64,000 nucleotides of DNA, taken from assembly GCA_041940525.1 (NCBI GenBank), contig JBGTSB010000005.1, forward strand, positions 34,882-98,881, given 5' to 3'. The translations under genes were made by a program, and so were the position numbers. Below, piece by piece: positions 37,132 through 46,287 of the stretch. The notes beneath the pieces are model-generated. The model saw nothing but the letters and a program-made list of their open reading frames with translations. It made no database searches and was not told where the DNA came from. Positions within the stretch are counted from its first letter, which is position 1. Each line of letters opens with the position of its first letter. Source of the DNA: JAKAXS01 sp041940525. GTDB lineage: Bacteria; Pseudomonadota; Alphaproteobacteria; Rhizobiales; Hyphomicrobiaceae.

Positions 37132-37632
37132 TTAGTTCAACTTGCCCTTCAGCTCGTTGATGCTGGTATCGATCAGTTGCTTGGCAGCGTCGCCAGTCAC
37201 CCGCTCAGCCAGGATCTTCTCAGCTGCTGAAACAGCAGCCTGCACCGCACTAGCGCGAACATCATTCACGGCCTGTGCTTCAGCCCGTGCAATCTTGTCC
37301 TCCGCCAGCTTCGTGCGGCGAGCTAGGCTCTCAGATAGCGACTTCTTCGTCTCAGCAGCCAGAGACTCAGCCTCGCGCTGTGCCTGCTCGACAATCGCCT
37401 TGGCTTCGTCCTCAGCTTCGCGCGCTTTGCGCTGGTAGTCCGCCAGCAGCTCCTGTGCCTCTTCGCGAAGACGGCGCGCTGAGTCCAGCTCGGAGCGGAT
37501 CTCGTCAGCACGCTTGTCTAAGCCTTTCGCGATCAGCGAAGGAACGCGCAGATAGATGATCAGCCCGATAAAGATCAGGAAGGATACGAGCACCCAAAAT
37601 TCAGCGCCGCCCGGATCAAACAAGTGTCCCAT
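37132..37632 (-). CDS. atpF: F0F1 ATP synthase subunit b
   Basis: A 166-residue peripheral-stalk subunit with one N-terminal transmembrane helix (FWVLVSFLIFIGLIIYL) and a long charged helix for dimerisation (EIRSELDSARRLREEAQELL). It is the last gene of the F0 operon, nine bases from the b' gene. Having both b and b' is typical of photosynthetic bacteria and alphaproteobacteria. Confidence 0.94.
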   Translation of the reverse strand: MGHLFDPGGAEFWVLVSFLIFIGLIIYLRVPSLIAKGLDKRADEIRSELDSARRLREEAQELLADYQRKAREAEDEAKAIVEQAQREAESLAAETKKSLSESLARRTKLAEDKIARAEAQAVNDVRASAVQAAVSAAEKILAERVTGDAAKQLIDTSINELKGKLN

Positions 37633-37640
37633 CGTTTACC

Positions 37641-38186
37641 TCACTTAGACCCAGCGGCCTGAACAGCACGCTTGGCTTCATCGACGGTGACGTTCTGGCC
37701 AGTCAGCTGGCTAGCCAGGGCGGCAGCGGCATCTGCGGCGATATCGCTGACAGACTGCATCGCCTTGTCCTTGGTTGCAGTAATTGCACGCTCGGCATCA
37801 GCCAGCTTGCCGGCAAGCTCAGCCTCTACCTTATCGCGTTCAGCGTCCACTTCCGCGGTCAGCTTGTCTTGCGTCTCCTTGGCGATGGCATTCGCGTTGC
37901 CGCGGGCATCTGCCAAGGCTTTCTCGTAGCCCTTAAGGGCCGCGTCCGTTTCATCCTTGAGACGCTCGGCTGCCTGCAAGTCACGCCGGATGCGATCCTT
38001 GCGGTCATCGATCACCTCACCAATGCGCGGCAGAACGAGCCTCGACAACAGCAGATAAAGCACCGCGAACGTCAGCGCGAGCCAGATGATCTGAGGCGAA
38101 AAATCTTCGAAATTCAGCGGCGGGAAGACGCCGCTATGCCCCGCATCGTGCGGGACTTCTGTTCCAGTTGTCGTCTCGGCAGCCAT
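37641..38186 (-). CDS. atpF2: F0F1 ATP synthase subunit b'
   Basis: A 181-residue second stalk subunit. A 30-residue N-terminal extension is followed by a transmembrane helix (IIWLALTFAVLYLLLSRLVLP) and a long Ala/Glu/Lys-rich coiled coil. It pairs with b to form the heterodimeric stator. It is separated from atpE by 170 bases that hold two stem-loops. Confidence 0.94.
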   Translation of the reverse strand: MAAETTTGTEVPHDAGHSGVFPPLNFEDFSPQIIWLALTFAVLYLLLSRLVLPRIGEVIDDRKDRIRRDLQAAERLKDETDAALKGYEKALADARGNANAIAKETQDKLTAEVDAERDKVEAELAGKLADAERAITATKDKAMQSVSDIAADAAAALASQLTGQNVTVDEAKRAVQAAGSK

Positions 38187-38356
38187 AGCTCACGTCCACA
38201 TGATAACAGAAGGCATGCCCCACGCATGAAGGGCAAGCAGCGGGAAACAGCCAAACCGTTTCCCCGCTTTTTCGTGTCCGCTCAAAACAGCTTCCCTCAG
38301 GAGAAGAGCCGCTCGAGCAAGCCGGAGCAGGACGTATGCCCTGCTCCAGAAGCTTT
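38187..38356 (-). other. Stem-loop spacer between atpE and the b' gene
   Basis: Two inverted repeats lie in this 170-base gap. One is an 8-bp perfect stem GGAGCAGG/CCTGCTCC with an 8-base loop at 38324-38347, ten bases after the atpE stop. The other is AGCGGGAAAC/GTTTCCCCGCT with one bulge at 38239-38268. They are placed where an intercistronic hairpin could stabilise the upstream atpE message or reduce read-through, in line with the need for many c subunits per complex. The role is inferred. Confidence 0.6.
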
Positions 38357-38584
38357 TTAAACGGCGAACAGCAACAGGAAGGCGATGAGCAGTGCGAAGA
38401 TGCCCAGAGCTTCTGTCACGGCGAAGCCGAAGATTAGGCGGCCGAACTGACCGTCAGCTGCCGACGGATTGCGCAGCGCGCCCTGCAGGAACTGGCCGAA
38501 CAGGTTGCCAACGCCGATGGCGGAAATGCCAAGGCCAACAGCGGCAAGTCCAGCGCCAATCAGCTTTGCGGAAGCGGGATCCAT
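38357..38584 (-). CDS. atpE: F0F1 ATP synthase subunit c
   Basis: A 75-residue proteolipid with two transmembrane helices joined by a polar loop (NPSAADGQFGR). The ion-binding carboxylate is the Glu in FGFAVTEALGIFALLIAF in helix 2, and helix 1 has the glycine pattern GAGLAAVGLGISAIGVG. No sodium-type polar pattern is seen, so protons are the likely coupling ion. Confidence 0.97.
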   Translation of the reverse strand: MDPASAKLIGAGLAAVGLGISAIGVGNLFGQFLQGALRNPSAADGQFGRLIFGFAVTEALGIFALLIAFLLLFAV

Positions 38585-38643
38585 TGAAACGTCTCCTCTT
38601 GGATGGGTTTTGATCAGATAAGGTTGAAAGGGAACGGCATCCT

Positions 38644-39420
38644 TTAGTGTGAAGGATGCAGTGCGTCGTTGAGGTACATACAGGTCAGCATGGTGAACAC
38701 GTAGGCCTGTAAGAACGCCACCAGGAATTCCAGCGCGGTCAACGCAACCGCGGCCAGCACGGGCAATGGCGAAATTGCTTGAGTAGCCAGCGAGCCGGTT
38801 CCAAGCAGCATCACAACGAAGCCAGCAAACACCTTCAAGGTGATGTGGCCGGCGAGCATGTTTGCGAACAAACGAACCGAATGGCTGATGGGACGCGAGA
38901 GGAAGGAAACAACCTCAATCGCGGAAACGAGCGGAAGAACGTAAAACGGAACGCCCGACGGCACGAAGAGCTTCAAGAAGCCAAGTCCGTTCTTGGCGAA
39001 ACCAGCCAGCAGCACGATCACGAACACCATCACAGCAAGCGCTGCAGTGACGGCAATATGGCTAGTGACGGTAAAGAAGCCCGGGATCATGCCGAGCATG
39101 TTAGCGGTGAAGACGAACATAAAGATCGTGAACACCAGCGGGAAGAATTTCATTCCCTGCTCGCCCATGGATTCGCGCACCATGTTGGCGATAAATTCGT
39201 AGGCTGTTTCGGCGAGCGACTGAATGCGCGTCGGAACCAAGGCGCGTCCGCTAATCGCGTAAAGCAAGAAGCCGACGACAATTACGACGGTCGCGACCAT
39301 GAAAAGAGACGAGTTCGTGAACGAAGCGTCGTATCCGAACAGATCAATGTTCCAAAGACGCTTGATTTCAAACTGGTGGATTGGATCAGGCATTCCCGAT
39401 CCGGAGTCTGGCGCAGCCAC
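38644..39420 (-). CDS. atpB: F0F1 ATP synthase subunit a
   Basis: A 258-residue proton-channel subunit. The essential Arg lies in LSRPISHSVRLFANMLAGH, with the FLVAFLQAYVFTMLTCMYL helix near the end. The start is GTG at 39420, supported by GAGGGAATAAC before it; the next ATG (39393) would cut nine family residues. It lies 15 bases after atpI. Confidence 0.96.
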   Translation of the reverse strand: MAAPDSGSGMPDPIHQFEIKRLWNIDLFGYDASFTNSSLFMVATVVIVVGFLLYAISGRALVPTRIQSLAETAYEFIANMVRESMGEQGMKFFPLVFTIFMFVFTANMLGMIPGFFTVTSHIAVTAALAVMVFVIVLLAGFAKNGLGFLKLFVPSGVPFYVLPLVSAIEVVSFLSRPISHSVRLFANMLAGHITLKVFAGFVVMLLGTGSLATQAISPLPVLAAVALTALEFLVAFLQAYVFTMLTCMYLNDALHPSH

Positions 39421-39435
39421 GTTATTCCCTCAACC

Positions 39436-39846
39436 TCAGTCGTCGTCACCATCGTCTGGCACCGAATGGCCAATTTTGCCTTTCGTTGCCATATCAATTT
39501 CTTTCTGAAGCCGCGTAAACCCCCGCACCACGTTCAGGATGCCGGCTGCGAAGCCCACAAAGAAGAAGACCAGAAACAGCCACGGCGTAGTGCCGAGCCA
39601 CTGATCCAAAAAGTACCCGATCAGGCCACCAACGATCACTCCGCCCACAAGTTCGGAGGCCATTCGCAGCCCATAAGCCATGCCCCGCGATCTGGCAGCT
39701 GAGTCTTCAGCCTCTTCTGCCTCTTGCTGTGCACGCGCCTCATCGAGCCGCTTGTCTAAATCGCTGACCCGCTGCTCGAAATTCTGTCTGTCAGAAGGAG
39801 AAATATTCCCCGGCTGAGGGCCATTGCCCTCCCGATTGTCCGGCAT
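39436..39846 (-). CDS. atpI: ATP synthase protein I (AtpI)
   Basis: A 136-residue accessory protein thought to help c-ring assembly. The N-terminal half is hydrophilic and coiled-coil-like (RQNFEQRVSDLDKRLDEARAQ), and two transmembrane helices follow (VGGVIVGGLIGYFLDQWLG and WLFLVFFFVGFAAGILNVV). It is first in the F0 operon. ATG at 39846 chosen because earlier in-frame codons encode an unrelated Arg/Pro-rich stretch. Confidence 0.88.
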   Translation of the reverse strand: MPDNREGNGPQPGNISPSDRQNFEQRVSDLDKRLDEARAQQEAEEAEDSAARSRGMAYGLRMASELVGGVIVGGLIGYFLDQWLGTTPWLFLVFFFVGFAAGILNVVRGFTRLQKEIDMATKGKIGHSVPDDGDDD

Positions 39847-40058
39847 GGCAAGATCCCTCGGCGGATGGCGCCTTCGACGGGGCGCACCATAGTTATGCAC
39901 CCCGAGCGGTGTCAAGGTCGCGCCACATTGCTCAATCCCTGCGCAGGTAGGGCTAAACGGCGCAGGCAACCGGTTTCCCGGCCTAACCCGAACGAAACGA
40001 TCGGCGAAGGGCCACCACCCTGCCCAAATCGGCGGCATCAAGCCCTATCACAGCATCC

Positions 40059-41543
40059 TCAGAGCGTAATAGAGACAGCCTTCAGGTCGGCATACTTATG
40101 GAGCGCATGCAAAGACCGGTCACGACCGAAGCCAGATTGTTTGAACCCGCCAAATGGCATGGTCAGATCGCAGCTGTCCCAACCATTGATCCAAACCAGC
40201 CCCGCTTTGAGGCCCCTGGCGGCCTTATGGGCTCGAGAGATGTCCTTCGTCCATAGCCCGGCGGCCAACCCGTAGACCGTGTTGTTTGCGACCTGAAACG
40301 CCTCGTCCTCCTTGGAAAAGGTCGTGACGGCCAGGACAGGGCCGAAAACCTCTTCCCGCGCGAGCGTAGACGTCGGCGCGACCCCGGAGAAAACTGTGGG
40401 CTCCACGAAATAGCCACCCGTATCTTGCCGCGTTTGATGTCCGCCCAGCCGCAGATCAGCCCCTTCAGTCTGCGCCGTATCGATGTACCGCAAGACGGTA
40501 TCCATCTGAGTCTTGCTCACCATCGCTCCGAAGTTGGTCCGAGGCTCGAGCGGGTCACCCGGTGCCACCTTACGGGCCGCGCGAAGCAAACTCTCGATGA
40601 AGGCATCGGCAATCGTGTCCTGCACGAGCAACCGCGAAGCCGCCGTGCAAACCTCGCCCTGATTGAAGAAGATGCTCCACGCCGACTGAACAGCGGCAGC
40701 ATTCAAGTTCGGACAGTCATCAAAAATGATCTGCGGAGACTTGCCGCCCAACTCCAGGCTCACACGCTTCAAATTGCTCTGCCCGGAATATTGCATCAGA
40801 AGCTTTCCGGTCGAGCCGGAGCCTGTGAACGCCATCATGTCGACGTCCATGTGCAAAGCAATCGCCTTGCCGGCCGTCTCACCCAAACCGGGAACGACGT
40901 TCAACACACCCGCCGGCAGCCCTGCCTCCAAGGCGAGCTGACCAAGCTTGATCGCCGTCATCGGCGACTGTTCGGCCGGTTTCAGAACGATGGAGTTGCC
41001 CATCGCCAGCGCCGGCGCGACCTTCCACATCGCCATCATCAACGGGAAGTTCCAGGGCACAATGATGCCAATCACGCCCAAAGGTTCATGCACAGCAAAC
41101 GAAAAGCGATCGGGTGTAGCTGGCCCAACTTCGCCGTAAACCTTGTCGAGAGCCTCGGCATAATACCGCAATGTTCTGATCGAACCGGGGATGTCGATGG
41201 ACAAGGAGTCCTTGATCGGCTTGCCAACATCTAGGCTCTCTAACAGAGCCAGCGTCTCGGCATCGCGTTCCATGAGGTCCGCGAGCTTGAACAGGATCTG
41301 CTTCTTTTTGCGATAGTGCAGATCGCGCCAACGGCCATCCTCGAACGCCTGCCGCGCCGACTGCACGGCGCGATCGACATCCTGCGTCTGGCAAGACGCC
41401 ACGACGTTGAGCACACGGCCGTCGCGAGGGCCTACGTTGTCAAACGTTTCGCCACCGGCGCTGGCAACCACGTCACCATCAATCACGGCCTTACCTGGCA
41501 GTTCTATTGAACCAGCCAGGGATTCGAAGTGTTCAAGAGACAT
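40059..41543 (-). CDS. puuC: Aldehyde dehydrogenase, gamma-glutamyl-aminobutyraldehyde type (PuuC-like)
   Basis: A 494-residue NAD(P)-dependent dehydrogenase. VPWNFPLMMAMWKVAPALA, the catalytic Glu region LELGGKSPQIIF and catalytic Cys in FFNQGEVCTAASR are all present. The operon partners (glutamine-synthetase-like ligase, GATase, aminotransferase) point to oxidation of an aminoaldehyde or its gamma-glutamyl form in putrescine breakdown. GGGAGG before the ATG at 41543 supports that start; a further upstream GTG-like start would overlap the ligase gene. The specific substrate is inferred from context. Confidence 0.85.
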   Translation of the reverse strand: MSLEHFESLAGSIELPGKAVIDGDVVASAGGETFDNVGPRDGRVLNVVASCQTQDVDRAVQSARQAFEDGRWRDLHYRKKKQILFKLADLMERDAETLALLESLDVGKPIKDSLSIDIPGSIRTLRYYAEALDKVYGEVGPATPDRFSFAVHEPLGVIGIIVPWNFPLMMAMWKVAPALAMGNSIVLKPAEQSPMTAIKLGQLALEAGLPAGVLNVVPGLGETAGKAIALHMDVDMMAFTGSGSTGKLLMQYSGQSNLKRVSLELGGKSPQIIFDDCPNLNAAAVQSAWSIFFNQGEVCTAASRLLVQDTIADAFIESLLRAARKVAPGDPLEPRTNFGAMVSKTQMDTVLRYIDTAQTEGADLRLGGHQTRQDTGGYFVEPTVFSGVAPTSTLAREEVFGPVLAVTTFSKEDEAFQVANNTVYGLAAGLWTKDISRAHKAARGLKAGLVWINGWDSCDLTMPFGGFKQSGFGRDRSLHALHKYADLKAVSITL

Positions 41544-41557
41544 CGGGGCCTCCCCAT

Positions 41558-42922
41558 TCAGCAGACTTGCGCGTACCAATCATAGTCAAGTGTGGTGACG
41601 ACGCGTTCAAAAGCCAAGCGCTCGGTTGTTTTCAATTTGTAGAACACATCCTGAGCGTCAGCACCAAAGACATCCCGGGTCAAGGCAGACCGGTGGAAGG
41701 CCGTAAGCGCATTCACCCACGTCAAGGGCAGCTCCGGCCCGACTGTGCCAGCAGGGACCACTTCCGCGGTGCCTTCGATAGGCGCAGTCGGCTCGAGTTG
41801 ATTTTCCAGCCCATGGGCGATACCGGCCAAAACAGCAGCAACCGCCAACATCGGGTTTGCATCCGCGCCGCAGACGCGATGCTCGATCCGTGTCGCGGCA
41901 CCGCCCTCGCCATACGGAATACGCAAGGCAACGGTACGGTTGTTCAAGCCCCAATGCGCCGCCAAGGGGACGTAGGATTCCGGCACATATCGCTTGTAGG
42001 CATTCGCGGACTGGGCCCAGACAGCCATGAAGTCCGCCATGGTCTGCTGCAGACCGCCAATCGCCTGGCGGCACAACGGCGACAACGGGTCGCCGGCGAA
42101 AACGTTCTGACCTGATGCATCCCGCAGACTGGCGTGAATGTGCATGCCCGACCCGGTCCAGTCATGATGCGGCTTGGGCATGAACGTCGCTTCAAGGCCA
42201 TGCTCGCGCGCAGCGGCCTTGATAGCGCGCTTCAACAACACGCCATCCAGAGCAGCAGCGACCGGGTCATCACGATATTTGAGATTGATCTCGAATTGGC
42301 CCGGCCCGGACTCCTGCATCACAGCATCCACGGGCAACCCTTGCGCGGCAGCGATCCGGTACGTGTCGTTGACAAACGGCTCCAAGGCATCCAGCGCTTC
42401 GAACATAAATGTCATCGGTTTGTCGGGATCGCTCGACAATCCAGGCGGCATGGCCAATGCAAAACGGCCATCTGCGGTGCGCTGCGTGACATAAAACTCC
42501 AGCTCGACCGCGACGGAAGCCGAATAGCCCATCCCTTTCAGCCGGGAGACCTGCCTACTGAGGATCGTATGGGAACAAAGATCGTAAGGCTCTTCCGGCA
42601 CCATCACCGCTTGGGCCATCTGTCCATCACCGACGGGCACCGGCACGAGCGTGCCTGATAGAATCCGAAAACGGATATCGCAGTCGCCGGTCTCCCAAAG
42701 ACGACCGGTCTCCGCAATAGAGTTACCTCGAGGATCCAGCACGTAGACCGAAGCCGGCAGCAGCAAGCCCTTTTCAACAAAGCCTGCCAGGTCATCACGC
42801 CGAACGCGCTTTCCGCGCGGCATGCCGTTCAGATCGAACAACACGACATCAACCCAGCGCACAGCCGGATTAGCATCCAGAAACGCTAAAACCTCGTCTT
42901 TGCTAATAGCGTCCACGGTCAT
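41558..42922 (-). CDS. puuA: Glutamine synthetase family ligase (gamma-glutamylputrescine synthetase-like)
   Basis: A 454-residue type I-related ligase that joins glutamate to an amine with ATP. N-terminal beta-grasp part WVDVVLFDLNGMPRGKR and catalytic segments VAVELEFYV, PGQFEINLKY and GSGMHIHASL are present. It lacks the adenylylation loop of housekeeping GlnA. Four-base overlap with the upstream hydrolase gene (ATGA). The neighbours make a polyamine or related primary amine the probable substrate. Confidence 0.87.
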   Translation of the reverse strand: MTVDAISKDEVLAFLDANPAVRWVDVVLFDLNGMPRGKRVRRDDLAGFVEKGLLLPASVYVLDPRGNSIAETGRLWETGDCDIRFRILSGTLVPVPVGDGQMAQAVMVPEEPYDLCSHTILSRQVSRLKGMGYSASVAVELEFYVTQRTADGRFALAMPPGLSSDPDKPMTFMFEALDALEPFVNDTYRIAAAQGLPVDAVMQESGPGQFEINLKYRDDPVAAALDGVLLKRAIKAAAREHGLEATFMPKPHHDWTGSGMHIHASLRDASGQNVFAGDPLSPLCRQAIGGLQQTMADFMAVWAQSANAYKRYVPESYVPLAAHWGLNNRTVALRIPYGEGGAATRIEHRVCGADANPMLAVAAVLAGIAHGLENQLEPTAPIEGTAEVVPAGTVGPELPLTWVNALTAFHRSALTRDVFGADAQDVFYKLKTTERLAFERVVTTLDYDWYAQVC

Positions 42923-43656
42923 GACCGGTAGCTCCTGACGGCGTCACCGAAACGGGTGAACAGCGCCACCGAAGCCGGATTAGCGGTTGCGTTCCACTCA
43001 GGGTGCCATTGCACGCCGAGACAGAAGGGATGCTCCGCTGGGCCCATGAAACCTTCAACCAAATCATCCTCGGCATAAGCCATCGCCCGCAAACCGTCGG
43101 CCAACCGGGCAACGCCCTGGCCATGAAGCGAGTTCACGGTCAACTTATCTGAGCCCACCCAATCGCGTAGCTCACCTTCAAGGCGAACAGTATGCGACGG
43201 GCCGAACCGCTCATCCATAGTTAAGCTAGGCTTTTCGCGATGGTCGTTAAGACCCGGCTGCTCATGAACAGCCTGATGCAAACTGCCACCCATCGCCACG
43301 TTGAATTCCTGATAGCCCCGGCAAATCGCAAAGAAGGGTATCTTCCGTTCGACCGCAGTTCGGATTAGCGGCAACGTCACAGCATCGCGCGCCAAGTCCA
43401 TCGTCTCAGGCATGAGCGGTTCATCCGGACCGTATTGGCTAGGATGCACGTTCGAAACGCTGCCCGAAAACAGAATGCCGTTAGCAACATTCAAAACGGC
43501 CTCTAAGTCCACAAGCGCGGTATCAAGCGGCACAAGTAGAGGCTGGCAACCAGCCACCTCTGCCACCGCCGTCGAGTATTTCCGGCCAACGGCATCAAAG
43601 GTGAGCGTCTCGATCACTTTGGTGCACGCAGGGATGATCACAATAGGCTTGCTCAT
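42919..43656 (-). CDS. puuD: Gamma-glutamyl-gamma-aminobutyrate hydrolase-like class I GATase (PuuD-like)
   Basis: A 245-residue hydrolase with the class I glutamine amidotransferase triad: Cys in FAICRGYQEFNVAMGG and the His/Glu pair in GVQWHPEW. It would release the glutamyl group at the end of the glutamylated putrescine route. Overlaps both neighbours by four bases (ATGA), so the operon is strongly coupled. Confidence 0.87.
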   Translation of the reverse strand: MSKPIVIIPACTKVIETLTFDAVGRKYSTAVAEVAGCQPLLVPLDTALVDLEAVLNVANGILFSGSVSNVHPSQYGPDEPLMPETMDLARDAVTLPLIRTAVERKIPFFAICRGYQEFNVAMGGSLHQAVHEQPGLNDHREKPSLTMDERFGPSHTVRLEGELRDWVGSDKLTVNSLHGQGVARLADGLRAMAYAEDDLVEGFMGPAEHPFCLGVQWHPEWNATANPASVALFTRFGDAVRSYRS

Positions 43657-45047
43657 GCAGCCACCTCACCGGCGACATCCTTATAGGTCGCGTCAAGCGC
43701 GCGCCGGATCGCGGCCTCGGCCTCATTGAAGTGCTCTTGGCGCCAGATAAGCGGTGGCGAGCAAACCATCGTGTCAAACACGGCCCGCATGATGAAACCT
43801 TCAGCAAAGAAGTGATCCCTGCAAATTGTGCCCACGCGCCCCGGCTGAGCAAACCGCCGCCGCGTGCGCTTATCCGCAACAAGCTCGATCGCCCCCAGCA
43901 TGCCGATGGACCGGACTTCGCCAACCAAAGGGTGATCAGCGAATTTCGCCAGCATGGCCTTCAGCGCCGGCCCAGTCTCGTCCGCGACGCGGTCCGCCAG
44001 TTTCTCTTGCTCAATGATCTCCAAGTTTTTCAGAGCCACGGCACACGCGACCGGATGCCCGGAAAACGTGTAGCCGTGGTTGAAGTCATCATCATGCGCC
44101 AAGAGCGCATCCGAGATCTTGTCGTGAATGATGACCCCGCTGAGGGGCACATAGCCAGAGGTGATAGCCTTGGCGAACGTGATCAGGTCCGGCCGGATGC
44201 CATAATACTGCGAGGCAAACCACGTCCCCAAACGGCCAAATCCGGTAATAACCTCATCGGCAAGGAACAAGATACCGTACTTGTCGATGATCTTCTGGAC
44301 CTCTGGCCAGTACGTCTCCGGCGCGATCTTCACGCCGCCAGCCCCCTGAACAGGTTCGGCCGCGAAGGCCGCGACATTCTCCGGCCCAACCTTCAAGATC
44401 TCGTCTTCCAGCGCTTTCGCCGCGCGCAAACCAAAAGCCTCGGGCGTCTCGCCTTCCTCGGCCTCCCCAAACCAATACGGGTCAATAATGTGCCGGAAGC
44501 CTGGATAGACCGGATAGCTGTGCTCGTGCACGTGAGACATGCCGCCCATGGACCCGGCCGCAATGGTCGAGCCGTGGTAGGCCTGCCGCCGGCTGATGAT
44601 GACCTGCCGCTTCGGCTCACCCTTGAGCGCCCAATAATGCCGGATAAGCCGGATCGCAGTGTCGTTCGACTCCGAGCCGGACGATCCAAAAAAGACCTTG
44701 TTCAGCCCATCCGGGGCAATGCTCGCGAGCTTACGCGCTAAAGCAACCACCGGAGGATGGGTCGTCTTGAAGAACGTATTGTAGAACGGCAGCTCCATCA
44801 TCTGCTGATAGGCGGCTTCCGCCAGCTCCTTGCGGCCATAGCCGACGGCCGTGGTCCACAGTCCGGCCATACCGTCTAGGATCCGGTTGCCCTCGCTATC
44901 CCAGATATACGGGCCCTCGCCGCGAACAATCACGCGCGAGCCCTCCTCGTTCAGGGCACTATGGTTGGTGAAGGGGTGCAGGTGATGCGAGGCATCCCCC
45001 TGCCGCAGATCGCCAGTCTCGTGTTTCGCAAGCGTCATAATTGTCAT
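43653..45047 (-). CDS. Class III aminotransferase (putrescine/omega-amine:pyruvate type)
   Basis: A 464-residue PLP enzyme. GSSGSESNDTAIRL, the SRRQAYHGSTIAAG stretch and the PLP-lysine motif LITFAKAITSGYVPLSG are typical of the SpuC-like omega-amine group. It is first in the four-gene amine operon. Having both an aminotransferase and a glutamylation pathway in one operon suggests two entries to GABA, or use of an amine other than putrescine. GGAGGAC sits at the start, where two ATGs (45047, 45038) compete. Confidence 0.88.
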   Translation of the reverse strand: MTIMTLAKHETGDLRQGDASHHLHPFTNHSALNEEGSRVIVRGEGPYIWDSEGNRILDGMAGLWTTAVGYGRKELAEAAYQQMMELPFYNTFFKTTHPPVVALARKLASIAPDGLNKVFFGSSGSESNDTAIRLIRHYWALKGEPKRQVIISRRQAYHGSTIAAGSMGGMSHVHEHSYPVYPGFRHIIDPYWFGEAEEGETPEAFGLRAAKALEDEILKVGPENVAAFAAEPVQGAGGVKIAPETYWPEVQKIIDKYGILFLADEVITGFGRLGTWFASQYYGIRPDLITFAKAITSGYVPLSGVIIHDKISDALLAHDDDFNHGYTFSGHPVACAVALKNLEIIEQEKLADRVADETGPALKAMLAKFADHPLVGEVRSIGMLGAIELVADKRTRRRFAQPGRVGTICRDHFFAEGFIMRAVFDTMVCSPPLIWRQEHFNEAEAAIRRALDATYKDVAGEVAA

Positions 45048-45500
45048 GTCCTCCAGCGGAGCCGATGGTCAAAAATCGATGCATCTTGACGGCTAGAGGA
45101 GCGGTGGCGTGAACCCAATCCGGGCGCACAGCTGAAGCAGCTGCCGCTTGCGCGTTACAGCTGCTGGATTACTAAGCAACTGATAGCTGTCCTGGCAGTT
45201 ATCTTTAAAGTTGCGCGCTAACGACACGATCGCAATCTTTCCTAGCCCCAAAGCCGCGCTAACGTGCGCCGGCTGCACAATTTTTTCGCACTGCAACAAC
45301 CCAATGGGAGTTATGACGACAGTTGTATAACACCGAAATCAATAAATGTACTTCTAAGCCAAAGCGATCATTATTTTTTCGTATTTTCATGGAACTATTG
45401 CTGCGACGCACTAATTATGGCTGCAGCTGCATGGCCTCAAGGGTAGGGTAACCACCCAGCCAGGCATGTCAGCGGTAAGCCTCGAACTCAGAGCTGCGCC
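45048..45500. other. Gene-poor spacer upstream of the amine operon
   Basis: About 450 bases without a convincing gene. The part at 45325-45420 is distinctly AT-rich (ATTATTTTTTCGTATTTTC) against its surroundings and probably carries the promoter and upstream region of the leftward amine operon. No tRNA, riboswitch or known operator was recognised. Confidence 0.45.
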
Positions 45501-45686
45501 ATGCATCGATATATCCGTCACTGGCATGCGATCGCTTCAGATATCTGGAGTGGTTTGACCCTGGTACTCTTCGTAGGAATGATCCTAGCCCTGGCTTTGA
45601 CCGTCAAGGCTACTGGGGAAAGGCCACAGAGCGTGACCTTCACCTCAGCCCAACCTGAAACCGTTTTGACGTCAGAGCGCCTGTAG
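45501..45686 (+). CDS. Possible 61-residue single-pass membrane protein
   Basis: A short frame encoding one transmembrane helix (LTLVLFVGMILALALTVKA) with a basic N-terminus and a polar C-terminus. It has no recognisable ribosome site or family. It is accepted only because the hydrophobic pattern is coherent and nothing else occupies the stretch. Confidence 0.35.
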   Translation: MHRYIRHWHAIASDIWSGLTLVLFVGMILALALTVKATGERPQSVTFTSAQPETVLTSERL

Positions 45687-45782
45687 CCTCTTTTCGTACC
45701 GCGTCTGGAAACTCCTCGCTATTCGGCAAGCCCTGCGTTAAGTAGGCGGCCTGCACCACGTTGGCGTTTCGGGGAGTGATCC

Positions 45783-46244
45783 ATGGAGATCTACAAAATC
45801 GCAGTCAGACTTGCATTTGCCGTCCTATTAGCAGGATCGGTAAGCTTCGCCGTTGCACCATTGCCCTCCCACGCACAGGAAGCTGAAGCAATCATGACAA
45901 CCGATTCCGGACTAAAAATCGTAGATACAAAAGTCGGCACCGGCGCCTCACCGGAGACTGGGCAAACGTGCGTGATGCATTACACCGGCTGGCTGTATGT
46001 CGACGGTCAAAAGGGCGACAAATTTGACAGTTCTCGCGATCGCGGACAGCCCTTCGAGTTTCCAATCGGTATGGGCCGCGTCATCAAGGGCTGGGACGAA
46101 GGCGTCGCCTCAATGAAAGTCGGCGGCCAGCGCACGCTCATCATCCCGCCTGAGCTAGGCTACGGCGCACGCGGTGCCGGCGGCGTCATTCCGCCCAACG
46201 CCACACTGCTGTTCGAAGTCGAACTTCTCGACATCAAGGGCTAA
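45783..46244 (+). CDS. Exported FKBP-type peptidyl-prolyl cis-trans isomerase
   Basis: A 153-residue protein with a signal peptide ending near PSHAQ and a single FKBP domain. TCVMHYTGWLY, KFDSSRDRGQPFEFPIGMGRVIKGWDEG (in normal spacing), and IPPELGYGARGAGGVIPPNATLLFEVELL cover the active site. It helps fold periplasmic proteins. CGGGGAGTGATCC precedes the ATG. Confidence 0.94.
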   Translation: MEIYKIAVRLAFAVLLAGSVSFAVAPLPSHAQEAEAIMTTDSGLKIVDTKVGTGASPETGQTCVMHYTGWLYVDGQKGDKFDSSRDRGQPFEFPIGMGRVIKGWDEGVASMKVGGQRTLIIPPELGYGARGAGGVIPPNATLLFEVELLDIKG

Positions 46245-46252
46245 ACGACAAA

Positions 46253-46280
46253 GCCCTGTCAGCACAAAAGCTGGCTGGGC
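46253..46280. terminator. Bidirectional terminator-like hairpin
   Basis: GCCCTGTCAGC, a loop of six A-rich bases, then GCTGGCTGGGC: an 11-position stem with two mismatches between the converging FKBP and oxidoreductase genes. Confidence 0.5.
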
Positions 46281-46287
46281 GCTTGCG

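Noticed and set aside
38779..39702. 307-codon plus-strand open frame
   Set aside because: Antisense to atpB and atpI; extremely His/Glu/Asp-rich translation is the mirror of hydrophobic codons.
40425..41234. 269-codon plus-strand open frame
   Set aside because: Antisense to the aldehyde dehydrogenase gene; composition typical of a shadow frame.
43731..44741. 336-codon plus-strand open frame
   Set aside because: Antisense to the class III aminotransferase with all PLP motifs; no independent support.
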